64,000 nt of DNA from Micromonospora lupini str. Lupac 08 (GCF_000297395.2 NZ_HF570108.1:5379700-5443699), one strand, 5' to 3'. Positions 26,061-34,735 are shown, counted from the stretch's first letter. Numbers and translations: made by a program. Notes: generated by a model not told the origin, from the sequence alone.

Positions 26061-26729
26061 GTGCCCCTGCTGTACGACATCGGCAAACTGACCGTCGGCA
26101 CCACACTGCGGCTGGGCTGGCGGCCCCGCGTGGAAGGGCTGGAGCAGGTGCCCCGCCACGGCGGCGCGATCCTCGCCAGCAACCACCTGTCCGTCGCCGA
26201 CGAGGTGTTCCTCGGCTGCCTGACGCCGCGCCACGTCACCTTCTGGGCCAAGGCCGAGTACTTCACCGGCCGGGGCCCGGGTGGCTGGCTCAGCCGGCAG
26301 ATCGTCGCCGGCATGGGCGCCATCCGGGTCGAGCGTGCCGGTGGCCGGGCGGCCCTCACGGCCCTCGACGCGGCAGTGCCGGTGCTGCGCGCCGGCGGTC
26401 TCGTCGCCATCTACCCGGAGGGCACCCGCTCCCCGGACGGGCGGCTCTACCGGGGTCGGGTCGGCATGACCCGCCTCGCCCGCGACGCCGAGGTGCCGAT
26501 CATCCCGGTCGGTGTGCTCGGCACCGCCGAGGTCCTGCCGGTCGACGCGCGGCTGCCCCGCCGACACCCGGTCACCCTGCGGTTCGGGCCGCCGATCACC
26601 GTCGCCGGGCGCATCACCGGCCCCCGCGACATCCGGACGATCACCGATGAGGTGATGGCCGCGATCCAACGGCTCACCGACCAGGAGTACGTGCCCCGCC
26701 ACGCCCCGCCACGGCCGGCCCGCACCTGA
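26061..26729 (+). CDS. 1-acyl-sn-glycerol-3-phosphate acyltransferase (second copy)
   Basis: 222 residues. HX4D motif NHLSVADEV (~41), central motif YPEGTRSPDGRLYRGRVG (~119-136), and the same KAEYFTG stretch as the paralogue at 9512-10189. It corresponds in position to M. tuberculosis Rv2182c, close to fadD15 and pimB'. Located in a two-gene unit with the TetR regulator, so its expression is likely inducible, unlike the monocistronic paralogue. GGGAGAAG lies 7 nt before the GTG. It is convergent with pimB', 13 bp apart. Confidence 0.88.
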   Translation: MPLLYDIGKLTVGTTLRLGWRPRVEGLEQVPRHGGAILASNHLSVADEVFLGCLTPRHVTFWAKAEYFTGRGPGGWLSRQIVAGMGAIRVERAGGRAALTALDAAVPVLRAGGLVAIYPEGTRSPDGRLYRGRVGMTRLARDAEVPIIPVGVLGTAEVLPVDARLPRRHPVTLRFGPPITVAGRITGPRDIRTITDEVMAAIQRLTDQEYVPRHAPPRPART

Positions 26730-26742
26730 GCACGGGCTGCGG

Positions 26743-27867
26743 TCAGCCGGCGAGCAGAGCCGCCATCCGCTGCGCCTGCGCCTCCCAGCGCCACTCCCGC
26801 TCCACCCACGCCCGGCCGGCCGCGCCCAGTTGGCGGGCCAGATCCCGGTCGGCGAGCAGGCGGGCGACCCGGTCGGCGAGCTGGGCGACGTCCCGGCCGC
26901 GGACCACGTACCCCGTCTCTCCCTCACGGACCGCGTCCGGGGCGCCGCCGGAGTCCCCGGCCACCACCGGCAGACCGGTCGCGGACGCCTCCAGGTAGAC
27001 GATGCCCAACCCCTCCACGTCCAGGCCGCGGTTGCGGGTGCGGCAGGGCATCGCGTAGACGTCGCCGGCCGCGTAGTGCGCCGGCAGCTCGGCCGCCGGC
27101 ACCGAACCGGTGAACACCACGTCCTGCTCGACGCCCGCCTGCCGGGCCAGCTTCTCCAGGGTCGCCCGGTACGGCCCGCCGCCGACGATCAGCAGCGCCG
27201 CGTCGGGCACCCGGCGGCGGATCTCCGGCAGCGCGCGGATCAGCATGTCCTGACCCTTGCGCGGCACCAGCCGGGACACGCAGACCACCACCGGTCGGTC
27301 GGTCAGCCCCAACCGGGCCCGGACCGGCTCACCGTCCACCGTCGGGTGGTAGGTGTCCACGTCCACCCCGGGCGCGAGCCGGCGCAGGTCGGTCAGCCCG
27401 TCGAGCACGCGGGCCAGCCGGACGCGGGTGTACTCCCCGAGGTAGGTGGTCACGTCGACACCCCGACCGATGCGCCGCAGCGCCGGCCGGGCGGCCGGCA
27501 GCGCCGCCCAGCCGACCTCGTGGCCGTGGGTCTGCGCCACCACCCGGCGGATGCCCGCCCGTCGGCGCAGGCCCGCGGCGAGCAACCCCAGCGGGGCCGC
27601 CGCGCCGAACCACACCGTGTCGCAGTCGTACGCGCGGGCCAGGCGGGCCGCCCGGCGGGCGATCAGCGGGGTGGGCAGCAGCACGCGGGTGCGCTCACGG
27701 ATCACCTCGAACGGCTGGTCGGCGTCGAACTTCGCGGCGCCCCGCCAGCTCGACGCGTACACGACCACCGACCCGGCCGGCTGACGCACGGCGAGGTTGT
27801 GCACGAAGGACTGGATGCCTCCCGGGCGGGGCGGGAAGTCGTTGGTGATCAGCAGCGTGCGGTTCAT
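26743..27867 (-). CDS. pimB': phosphatidylinositol mannosyltransferase PimB'-type, GT4
   Basis: 374 residues. GT4/GT-B glycosyltransferase opening LLITNDFPPRPGGIQSFVHN (~5-24), the hallmark of corynebacterial and mycobacterial PimB' (Rv2188c). The donor-binding half has VVCVSRLVPRKGQDMLIRAL and the EX7E-type GLGIVYLEASATGLPVVAGD. PimB' adds the second mannose to phosphatidylinositol mannoside from GDP-mannose on the cytoplasmic face. Micromonosporaceae contain PIMs, so the assignment fits. It overlaps the M48 gene upstream by 4 bp. Confidence 0.85.
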   Translation of the reverse strand: MNRTLLITNDFPPRPGGIQSFVHNLAVRQPAGSVVVYASSWRGAAKFDADQPFEVIRERTRVLLPTPLIARRAARLARAYDCDTVWFGAAAPLGLLAAGLRRRAGIRRVVAQTHGHEVGWAALPAARPALRRIGRGVDVTTYLGEYTRVRLARVLDGLTDLRRLAPGVDVDTYHPTVDGEPVRARLGLTDRPVVVCVSRLVPRKGQDMLIRALPEIRRRVPDAALLIVGGGPYRATLEKLARQAGVEQDVVFTGSVPAAELPAHYAAGDVYAMPCRTRNRGLDVEGLGIVYLEASATGLPVVAGDSGGAPDAVREGETGYVVRGRDVAQLADRVARLLADRDLARQLGAAGRAWVEREWRWEAQAQRMAALLAG

Positions 27868-29123
27868 CGGGCGGTCTCCCGGGCGTACGCGCGGGCGGCG
27901 GCCATCCGCTCCACGGTGGACGGATGCGAGGCCGAGTAGAGGTATTCCCAGCGCGGCGGATCAGGGTCGCCGAGGTTTACCGAGCCGAGGCGGCGCTGCA
28001 TCGACTCGAAGGCCACCGGGTCGCCGGTGAGCGCGAGCGCGTGCGCGTCGGCGCGCGCCTCCACCCGCCGCGACAGCAACGCCTGCACCGGCGTGGTGAC
28101 CAGGCCCGCCACCGTGACCAGGGCGATCAGCAGCGGAAACGCACGTGGATGGGCCACCGAGTCGACGCCTGCCAACCGCAGCAGCAGCCCCCACGAGCCG
28201 AGCAGGTAGAGCGCCACCACGGCGGCGGCGGCACCCAGCGCCCCGGTCAGCGTGCCCACCGTCACGTCGGAGTCCTTCGCGTGGCCCAGCTCGTGCGCCA
28301 CCACCGCGGTCACCTCGGCCGGGGTGGCCTCGCTCAGCAGCGTGTCGTAGACGACCACCCGGCGGGTCGGCCCGAGGCCGGAGACGTACGCGTTGACCGC
28401 CCTGGTGCGCCGCGAGGCGTCGGCGACCAGCACGTCGCGCACCGGCACCCCGTCGCGGGCGGCCATGCTCATCAGCTCGGTGCGCAGCGCGCCCTGCTCC
28501 ATGGGGGTGAACTTGTTGAACACCGGCTCCACCAGCACCGGCAGCACGAACGAGAGCAGCACCACCAGCAGGGCCGCGCCCGCCGCGCCGAACGCCCACC
28601 ACCAGCGCGGCGCGAGCCGGATGACCGTGTAGAAGCCGAACAGCGCCACCGCGCCGATCACGGCGCTCACCGCGTACGACTTGAGCAGGTCCACGGCCCA
28701 GCCGTTCCACCCGTTGGTGCTCAACCCGTAGCGGGTCAGCACGCTCTGCCGCCAGGCGGCGAACGGGAGGGTGAGCAGGTCGGCGACGAGCACCACGGCG
28801 AGCCCACCGAGCACCGCCTGCGCGATCCAGTGCCCACCGAACGGCCGGCCCACCAGCTCGACGAGGCGGCTGCCCAGCGGGGTGAGGCCCAGCGCGACGG
28901 CGATCAACAGCCCGACGGCGAGCGCGGCGTAGCTCCCGGGGCGCAGCGCGGCACGGAACTCGCGCCCCTTGGCCACCTGCTCCGCCGGGAGATCACGTAG
29001 CGCGGCGAGCTGGTCGGCGCGGGGCGCCGGCGGCCGGTGCCAGGGAATGAACAACGCGGCGGTCACCAGCAGGGCCACCGTCAGCCCGGCCAGCGTCAGC
29101 AGCGCCCAACCGCGCGGAGTCAC
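27864..29123 (-). CDS. M48 family metalloprotease (Ste24/HtpX-like)
   Basis: 419 residues from GTG 29123. An integral membrane zinc protease: N-terminal helix (TLAGLTVALLVTAALFI), several further membrane segments, then the zinc motif AVVAHELGHAKDSDV (~279-293) and the third ligand region RRVEARADAHALALTGD. The layout follows CAAX-protease-type M48 enzymes that cleave membrane or misfolded proteins. The stop overlaps the pimB' start (ATGA), so both are translated together. No Shine-Dalgarno is obvious. Confidence 0.9.
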   Translation of the reverse strand: MTPRGWALLTLAGLTVALLVTAALFIPWHRPPAPRADQLAALRDLPAEQVAKGREFRAALRPGSYAALAVGLLIAVALGLTPLGSRLVELVGRPFGGHWIAQAVLGGLAVVLVADLLTLPFAAWRQSVLTRYGLSTNGWNGWAVDLLKSYAVSAVIGAVALFGFYTVIRLAPRWWWAFGAAGAALLVVLLSFVLPVLVEPVFNKFTPMEQGALRTELMSMAARDGVPVRDVLVADASRRTRAVNAYVSGLGPTRRVVVYDTLLSEATPAEVTAVVAHELGHAKDSDVTVGTLTGALGAAAAVVALYLLGSWGLLLRLAGVDSVAHPRAFPLLIALVTVAGLVTTPVQALLSRRVEARADAHALALTGDPVAFESMQRRLGSVNLGDPDPPRWEYLYSASHPSTVERMAAARAYARETAR

Positions 29124-29514
29124 CGCGGCACCGCCGCGCGCGTCACGCGCTGGGCCCGCGCAGCACCGACGAGCCCGCCGTACTCGCGTCGTACCCCGCT
29201 CATCCGCCGCTCCTCCCGCCGTGACCGCCCATCCTATGGCCCGCGAAAAGCCCGCTTCGCCCGCGGTGTCGCGCTCCGCCGCGCGGCCGGCGGCCGCGAG
29301 GGAACTCAGGCCAGCCGGCGTGCGGCGACGTCGGGCCGCGCGGCGGACCGGCGTGTGCGGGGACGTCGGGCCGGCGGACCCGGCGTGCGCGGCGACGTCG
29401 GGCCGGCGGACCCGGCGTGCGCGGCGACGTCGGGCCGGGCGGCAGACCGGGCGTGCGGGAAGTCAGGCCACCCGGCGGACCCGGCGTGCGGCGACGTCGG
29501 GCCGCGCGGGCGCG
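29124..29514. repeat. intergenic region with ~32-bp tandem repeat array
   Basis: No gene is supported from 29124 to 29462. From about 29315 to 29512 there are six degenerate copies of a ~32-bp unit with core GGCGACGTCGGGCC, starting near 29315, 29348, 29380, 29412, 29448 and 29481. The last one or two copies lie inside the 3' end of the minus-strand gene ending at 29463. The array looks like repeated duplication of that gene tail outwards. Confidence 0.7.
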
Positions 29515-29678
29515 GCCAGCACCTCGACGTCGAAGCCGGCCCGGGCGAACACCTCGATCGCCTCGACCTCGGCGGCGACCAGCCCGGCCGCCGGGGACGT
29601 CTCGTCGAACAGGGCGGTCAGCGGACAGCCGGAACAGCCGTCGGCCCGCTTCACGCACCCGTCGCAGTCGATGAGCAT
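29463..29678 (-). CDS. small Cys-rich protein, 71 aa
   Basis: From ATG 29678 with AGGAGG 5 nt upstream. The first 24 residues carry four Cys (LIDCDGCVKRADGCSGCPL), spaced CxxC...CxxC, a probable metal or Fe-S site; the rest is a short helical/beta part. The last ~13 residues (RPDVAARRVRRVA) are encoded by the tandem repeat, so the original C-terminus may have been different. I do not recognise a named family. It faces away from the secreted-protein pair across a 316-bp gap. Confidence 0.75.
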   Translation of the reverse strand: MLIDCDGCVKRADGCSGCPLTALFDETSPAAGLVAAEVEAIEVFARAGFDVEVLAAPARPDVAARRVRRVA

Positions 29679-29994
29679 CGCGCCTCCTGATCGCTCGCGA
29701 TGCGCGGTCGACGCCCTGTCGTCGTCGCCCGAGCACCGTCGGTCACATCGACGCTATCCACCGGGTACGACAGAACCGCCCGCACCGCCCCGTTGAGGGC
29801 TAGATCGACTCCAGATCAGCGAAATCGGGGTATCCCGACCGGCCGGACGCCCCGACATCGGCAATCCCGTGACGAGCCAATCGCCGGTCAACTGCCGGTC
29901 AAGCGCCTGTTCCGTCCATGGTGGCCACTGCGATCGTGATGCTACGGCCGAGCGGAACCGGCCGAACCCCAGGTCGACCCACGGAGGACTCGAC
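29679..29994. other. intergenic region carrying hairpin element copy B
   Basis: A 316-bp divergent region between the small Cys protein and the first secreted protein. It holds element copy B at about 29799-29866: ACTCCAGATCAGCGA, then ATCGGGGTATCCCGA and GGACGCCCCGACATCGG, which pair imperfectly. The remainder should contain both promoters; ACGGAGGA (29981-29988) is the Shine-Dalgarno of the next gene. No other gene is visible. Confidence 0.6.
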
Positions 29995-30387
29995 ATGCGC
30001 GGACCATCCTCGACCACACGATCCCGCCTCTCGGCCGTCGCGCTCCTCGCGGGCGCCGCGACGGTCGCGAGCGGGCTCGTCGCCACGCCGGCGCAGGCCA
30101 CCTCGGCATTCGGCTGCAACTACCCCCGCGTCTGCTTCTGGGTGTCCGGGAGCCCGTACGACGACGCCCCGCCGACCGCGTCGTTCCAGGACAACTACTA
30201 CCAGACCCTCGGCTCCCGCAGCCGGGGCGCCGACTGGGTCTACAACACCCGCAACGACGACGGCGCGAAGATCTTCTACTCCAACGGCGACTGGGTCTGC
30301 GTCGCGCCGGGCGAACTCGCCTACCTCGAGCCGTACGGCTACGCGGTCGCCCTCGACATCATGGACTCCCCCTACTGCTCCTACTGA
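29995..30387 (+). CDS. secreted small protein, peptidase-inhibitor I36-like
   Basis: 130 residues from ATG 29995 with GGAGGA 6 nt upstream. A Sec signal peptide is clear: RSR start, hydrophobic core LSAVALLAGAATVASGLVA and cleavage after TPAQA (~36). The mature ~95-residue part has four Cys (CNYPRVCFW near its start; DWVCVAP; PYCSY at the end) and aromatic-rich beta pattern. The CxxxxxCFW start resembles actinobacterial peptidase inhibitor family I36 / crystallin-like secreted proteins, a tentative match. It is paired with a second secreted protein 23 bp downstream. Confidence 0.8.
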   Translation: MRGPSSTTRSRLSAVALLAGAATVASGLVATPAQATSAFGCNYPRVCFWVSGSPYDDAPPTASFQDNYYQTLGSRSRGADWVYNTRNDDGAKIFYSNGDWVCVAPGELAYLEPYGYAVALDIMDSPYCSY

Positions 30388-30410
30388 CCCGCCCACCGGA
30401 GGTTGAAGAC

Positions 30411-30743
30411 ATGAATCCACGACGTCTCCTGGCCGCGTGCGCCGTCACCGTGACCGCAGCGGTCGGCCTCGTCGCCACCCCCGCGTTCGCCGGCGGCACC
30501 TTCCAGACCAAGACCGACCTGAACCTGCGCTACTGCCAGTGGCTGAACAACTCGCAGTGCTCGGTCATCCTCACGATCCCGAAGGGCCAGTCGGTCTACC
30601 TGAACTGCTGGGCGCCCGGATCGTCGGTCAACGGCGACACCGTCTGGTACAACGCCTTCTACGGCAACGCGAGCGGCATGCTCGCCGGCGACTACATGAA
30701 CACGGGCCACGACCCGAACCCCGCCGTCTACCGCTGCGTCTAG
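30411..30743 (+). CDS. secreted SH3-like small protein
   Basis: 110 residues from ATG 30411 with GGAGG 12 nt upstream. Signal peptide: RRLLAACAVTVTAAVGLVAT then cleavage after PAFA (~27). The mature domain (TKTDLNLRYCQWLNNSQC, TIPKGQSVYLNCW, DTVWYNAFYG, AGDYMNTG) follows the bacterial SH3 pattern, where the opening NLR run and a final strand leading to the exit motif are typical. Four Cys probably form two disulfides. Bacterial SH3 domains often bind peptide or wall components. It is followed by a perfect hairpin. Confidence 0.8.
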   Translation: MNPRRLLAACAVTVTAAVGLVATPAFAGGTFQTKTDLNLRYCQWLNNSQCSVILTIPKGQSVYLNCWAPGSSVNGDTVWYNAFYGNASGMLAGDYMNTGHDPNPAVYRCV

Positions 30744-30759
30744 CGACATCCACTCCAGA

Positions 30760-30808
30760 TCGGCGATGTCGGGGTGTTCCGACTGTCCGGACACCCCGAC
30801 ATCGCCGA
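30760..30808. terminator. 18-bp perfect hairpin (element copy C)
   Basis: The stem 30760-30777 (core GGCGATGTCGGGGTGT) pairs without mismatch with 30791-30808 (core ACACCCCGACATCGCC), loop ~13 nt with a further short stem. It lies 17 bp after the SH3-like gene. It is closely similar, in the same orientation, to copy B at 29799-29866, so it is both a probable terminator and a member of the dispersed element family. Confidence 0.75.
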
Positions 30809-30895
30809 CCTCGTCTCGATCGCCGGGCCAGGACGGGCTACGGCCCGTCCGTTGCGAAGTCCTCCTACCGTGGGCCGTGACCATCGGAGGTAGGC

Positions 30896-30925
30896 ATGAC
30901 AGTCGGGGGTCAGGTAGGTGGCTGA
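30896..30925 (+). CDS. possible 9-codon leader ORF
   Basis: ATG 30896 follows GGAGGTAGG closely and reads MTVGGQVGG before TGA at 30923-30925. The stop lies just inside the next gene, whose GTG is at 30918, in another frame. It could couple translation to the membrane protein gene, or the strong Shine-Dalgarno may simply serve GTG 30918 poorly. Very short, so low confidence. Confidence 0.3.
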   Translation: MTVGGQVGG

Positions 30926-31265
30926 CGAGGATGACGGCCCTCCGTCGGACCATTCGCACGGCGTGGTGCCGCCGCGCAGCCGAACCGGATCGACGAAACG
31001 ACACGTCATTGTGGTGGCGGTGATCACCTGCGTTCTCGCCGTGGTGATCGGGCTGATCGCGACGTTGGCGCGCGGTGACACCGACGGAACCGTCTCGGGC
31101 AAGGACCTGGTCTCCACGTCGGCCTGCAACCGCAAGGGCCAGATGTGCCGCCTGCAAACCTGCTACCAGGTCACCTACGTGACCAGCAGCGGCCGGAGCA
31201 GGAAGTCCTGCGTCCAGAAGCCTCGCTACGACCGCATTCGCGTCGGCGACCGCTTCTCGGAATAG
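30918..31265 (+). CDS. single-pass membrane protein, unknown function
   Basis: 115 residues from GTG 30918. A short cytoplasmic N-terminus (ADEDDGPPSDHSHGVVPPRS) is followed by one transmembrane helix (VIVVAVITCVLAVVIGLIAT, ~31-50). The outside part of ~65 residues has three or four Cys (SACNRKGQMCRLQTCYQVTY, KSCVQ) and basic residues, suggesting a small disulfide-bonded domain. I do not recognise a family. It ends 29 bp before the convergent NYN gene. Confidence 0.65.
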   Translation: MADEDDGPPSDHSHGVVPPRSRTGSTKRHVIVVAVITCVLAVVIGLIATLARGDTDGTVSGKDLVSTSACNRKGQMCRLQTCYQVTYVTSSGRSRKSCVQKPRYDRIRVGDRFSE

Positions 31266-31294
31266 CGCCGGGTGCGGCGACCCCGGCCCTGCCC

Positions 31295-32725
31295 TCAGGA
31301 GCGGGCGAGGCGGCGCAGCAGCGAGTCGGCGCCCAGCGGGTACGCCCCGTGCCGGCGTACGCCGTCGGCGACCTCACGGTCGGACGAGATCACGACGACC
31401 GGCCGGCCCGCCGGCTCGGCGCGGACCAGACGGCGGATCAGCTCGTCGGCGGTCTCGCCCTTGCGGGAGAAGAGCACCCGGACGCCGCGGGGCGCCGGGG
31501 GCAGCCCGTGCATCCGTTCGGCGCCGTCGAACACGACTGTGACCTCGTCACCGGTCTGCGCGGCGATCCCGCCCAGCCCGGTGATGAGGCGCTTGCGCTG
31601 CTGTTCCAGCGACATCTCGCCGAAGCCGCGCTTGGTGACGTTGTAGCCGTCCACCACGAGGTGCGCCCGGGGCAGGGCGAGCAGCTGGTCCAACCGGGCC
31701 GGGTCGTCGGTGTCGCGGGCACGGGCGGCCGGGCCGGCCGGGGCGGTGCCCGGCTGCTCGGCGAACGCGTCGGCGACGAAGTCGGCGGGGAGCTTGTCCA
31801 CCGGGTCGAGCGCCAGCTCCCGGCGCAGCCCGACGGCGGCCTGGCCGATGGTCTCCAGCAGCAGCCAGAGGCGGGCGTCGTCGACCGAACGCGCCTCTTT
31901 GGCGCTGGCCCGGGCCACCCCGGCGGCGGCCTCCGCCTCGGCTAGCCGGGCGCGGGCGCGGCGCAGTTCGGCGTCCACGTCGGCGCTGGCACGTGCGGCC
32001 CGGCCGCGTTCGGTGGCCAGGAGTTCGGTGGCTTTGCGTTCACGGGTCTGCGTCTCGCGCAGGGTACGGGCCAGTTGGCGGGACTCCTCGCGGAGCTGGC
32101 CCAACTCCTCGCGGACCCGCGCCAGCTCGTCGCGGAGCTTCTCGGCCTCGACCCGGGCCACCGCCCGGTCGTGCTCGGCGCGGGTGGCCCGCTGCTCGGC
32201 CTCGCGGACCAGCTCGGCGACGACAGCGCTGTCCGCCTCGGCGCGGACCGCGGCGCCGCTGGCGTCGATCAGCTCCCGCCAGCCGCGGGGTCGGGCCAGG
32301 TAGGCCAGTGCGGCCACCTCGACGGGGTCGGCGGCGGCCGGCGCGGTGCCCTCGACCACTGCCGCGCCGAGGTCGCCGGCGTCGGCAAGCACCCGGGCGG
32401 TGACCCGCTGCCGGAACAGCGGGTCGGCGGTGAGCTGGGCGGCGATGGCCGGGGCGCCGAGCCGGGCCCGGCGGTTGGGGGCGAACTTGGCCACCCGGCG
32501 CAGCGGCACGGGCACCTCGTCGGCGGGCAGGGTGGGCAGCACGGTGGCGGTCAGCGCCACGATCCGCTGCCGGACCGGCTCGGGCAGCGTCGGCTCCGGC
32601 TCGACCGCCGGATCGCCACCGGAATCGGCAGGTGTGTCGCTGTTGTCCAGGTCGCCCACGGCACCGTCGACCGCGACCGGATCCTCCTGCGGGAGGTGGT
32701 CGTCGTGCGGCTCGGTGAGGGGCAT
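31295..32725 (-). CDS. NYN (YacP-like) domain protein with coiled coil
   Basis: 476 residues. An acidic N-terminal tail is followed by a helical region (~60-170) and a long coiled coil (~175-290, rich in Arg/Glu heptads such as EKLRDELARVREELGQLREE). The C-terminal NYN nuclease-like domain runs from ~325: HLVVDGYNVTKRGFGEMSLE supplies the first acidic and Asn residues, VTVVFDGAERMHGL the second, and SRKGETADELIRR with ISSDREVADGV the rest. The YacP/NYN fold is linked to RNA processing. Conserved in Actinobacteria; its specific target is unknown. It is divergent from the exonuclease fusion gene. Confidence 0.85.
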   Translation of the reverse strand: MPLTEPHDDHLPQEDPVAVDGAVGDLDNSDTPADSGGDPAVEPEPTLPEPVRQRIVALTATVLPTLPADEVPVPLRRVAKFAPNRRARLGAPAIAAQLTADPLFRQRVTARVLADAGDLGAAVVEGTAPAAADPVEVAALAYLARPRGWRELIDASGAAVRAEADSAVVAELVREAEQRATRAEHDRAVARVEAEKLRDELARVREELGQLREESRQLARTLRETQTRERKATELLATERGRAARASADVDAELRRARARLAEAEAAAGVARASAKEARSVDDARLWLLLETIGQAAVGLRRELALDPVDKLPADFVADAFAEQPGTAPAGPAARARDTDDPARLDQLLALPRAHLVVDGYNVTKRGFGEMSLEQQRKRLITGLGGIAAQTGDEVTVVFDGAERMHGLPPAPRGVRVLFSRKGETADELIRRLVRAEPAGRPVVVISSDREVADGVRRHGAYPLGADSLLRRLARS

Positions 32726-32852
32726 GTGGCAAGTCTCCCACCGCGACCGGGCCCACCGCCCGGTGAGTGAGCCGATCTCTCATCCTAGCCCCATGGTGAC
32801 TGCTGGGACGCCTGCGACGGGAGTGTCGGACCGGGGCGCTAGCGTGCCGCCG

Positions 32853-34607
32853 ATGGCACAGGCGGAGTACGTCCAGGAGTCACTGGCCGGTCTCGACCCG
32901 GCGGTGGGCGGGGTGGACCCGGCCCTGCCGCTGTACGCGACGACGTTCGTGGTGGTCGACCTGGAGACCACCGGCGGGGCGCCCGACGGCGGCGGCATCA
33001 CCGAGATCGGCGCGGTCAAGGTGCGCGGCGGCGAGCAACTGGGTGAGCTGGCCACCCTGGTCAACCCGGGGCAGCCGATTCCGCCGTTCATCACCGTGCT
33101 GACCGGGATCACCCAGGCGATGCTGGTGCCGGCGCCGCCGATCGAGCAGGTGCTGCCCAGCTTCCTGGAGTTCATCGCCGACGCGGTGCTGGTCGCCCAC
33201 AACGCCCCGTACGACGTGGGGTTCCTCAAGGCCGCCTGCGCGAAGCACGGCCACCGCTGGCCCAATCCGCGCGTGCTGGACACGGCGGCGCTGGCCCGTC
33301 GGGTGCTGACCCGCGACGAGGTGCCCAACCGCAAGCTGGGCACCCTCGCGGCCTACTTCCGCACCGCCACGCAGCCCACCCACCGGGCGCTCGACGACGC
33401 GAAGGCCACCGTCGACGTGCTGCACGGACTGATCGGCCGGCTCGGTGGGCACCGGGTGGACACCGTCGGCGACGCCATAGAGTTCGCCCGCGCGGTCACC
33501 CCCACGCAGCGCCGCAAGCGGCACCTGGCCGAGGGGCTGCCCAAGGTCCCCGGCGTCTACATCTTCCGAGCCGCGGACGAACGGCCGCTCTACGTGGGCA
33601 CCTCCGTCGACATCGCCACCCGGGTGCGCAGCTACTTCACCGCCGGCGAGAAGCGCGCCCGGATCTCCGAGATGCTGGCCGCCGCCGAGCGGGTCGAGGC
33701 CGTGGAGTGCGCCCACTCGCTGGAGGCGGAGATCCGCGAGCTGCGCCTGATCGCCGCGCACGCGCCTCCGTACAACCGGCGCTCGAAATACCCGGAGCGG
33801 ATGGTCTGGCTCAAGCTGACCGACGGTCCGTACCCTCGGCTGTCGATCGTCCGGGACCTCTCCCCCACGGACACCGCCTACCTCGGGCCGTTCACCTCGC
33901 GGCGGGCCGCCGAGCTCGCCGCCGCCGGCTTCCACGACGCGGTGCCGCTGCGCCAGTGCACGCACCGGCTCTCGCTGCGCACCGTCACGCCGGCCTGCGC
34001 GCTTGCCGAGCTGGGTCGCTGCCCGGCGCCCTGCGAGCACAAGATCACCCCCGAGGAGTACGACGACAGAGCGGCCGGGCCCTTCCGCACCGCCACCGCC
34101 AGCGACCCGCAGCCCGTGGTGGACGCGCTGCTGGCCCGGATCGACGCGCTCGCGGCCGACCAGCGCTACGAGGAGGCCGCCGTGGTGCGGTCCCGGCTGG
34201 CCGCGGTGCTGCGCGCCACCGTGCGGATGCAGCGGCTGGCGGCGCTCACGTCGATCGTGGAGCTGGCCGCCGCCCGACCGGCCGCCCGGGGCGGCTGGGA
34301 GCTGGCCCTGGTCCGGCACGGTCGGCTGGCCGGTGCCGGGGTGTCCCCGCCCGGCGTCCACCCGCGACCCACCCTGAACGCCATCCGCGCCACCGCCGAG
34401 ACGGTGTCGGGCGGGCACGGTCCGGTGCCGTCGGCCACGGCGGAGGAATCCGAGCGCATCCTGTCCTGGTTGGAACGGCCGGAGACCCGGCTGGTCGAGA
34501 TGTCGTCCGGTTGGTCCTCGCCGGCGGGCGGGGCGGGCCGCTTCCGTGACCTGCTGGCGAAGGCCGAGAGCGGCGCGTCGCACCAACTCTCGACCGAACG
34601 CTCATGA
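32853..34607 (+). CDS. DEDDh exonuclease fused to UvrC/Cho-like GIY-YIG nuclease
   Basis: 584 residues from ATG 32853; TAGCGT 7 nt upstream suits a leaderless start, though ATG 32793 is in frame. N-terminal DnaQ-like exonuclease (~25-190): VVVDLETTG, HNAPYDVGFLK and HRALDDAKATVDVL carry the DEDDh residues. The GIY-YIG domain follows: LPKVPGVYIFRA, PLYVGTSVDIATRVRSYF, then EAEIRELRLIAAHAPPYNRR. Later parts match UvrC N-terminal half and contain Cys in ELGRCPAPCEHK. It matches Rv2191 of M. tuberculosis. It lacks the UvrC C-terminal (RNase H/HhH) half, as in Cho, so a repair or single-incision role is inferred. Confidence 0.9.
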   Translation: MAQAEYVQESLAGLDPAVGGVDPALPLYATTFVVVDLETTGGAPDGGGITEIGAVKVRGGEQLGELATLVNPGQPIPPFITVLTGITQAMLVPAPPIEQVLPSFLEFIADAVLVAHNAPYDVGFLKAACAKHGHRWPNPRVLDTAALARRVLTRDEVPNRKLGTLAAYFRTATQPTHRALDDAKATVDVLHGLIGRLGGHRVDTVGDAIEFARAVTPTQRRKRHLAEGLPKVPGVYIFRAADERPLYVGTSVDIATRVRSYFTAGEKRARISEMLAAAERVEAVECAHSLEAEIRELRLIAAHAPPYNRRSKYPERMVWLKLTDGPYPRLSIVRDLSPTDTAYLGPFTSRRAAELAAAGFHDAVPLRQCTHRLSLRTVTPACALAELGRCPAPCEHKITPEEYDDRAAGPFRTATASDPQPVVDALLARIDALAADQRYEEAAVVRSRLAAVLRATVRMQRLAALTSIVELAAARPAARGGWELALVRHGRLAGAGVSPPGVHPRPTLNAIRATAETVSGGHGPVPSATAEESERILSWLERPETRLVEMSSGWSSPAGGAGRFRDLLAKAESGASHQLSTERS

Positions 34608-34735
34608 CCAACTGACCGATCGGACTACGTCGACTCCCTTAGGCTGTTAGAGAAGTGCAGTCCTGCCCGTTTCGTGGGCCTGCTCCCGATCGTCCGGTCC
34701 GGCGGTCGCGGAGCCGGGGTGAGGAGGTGTCCCTC

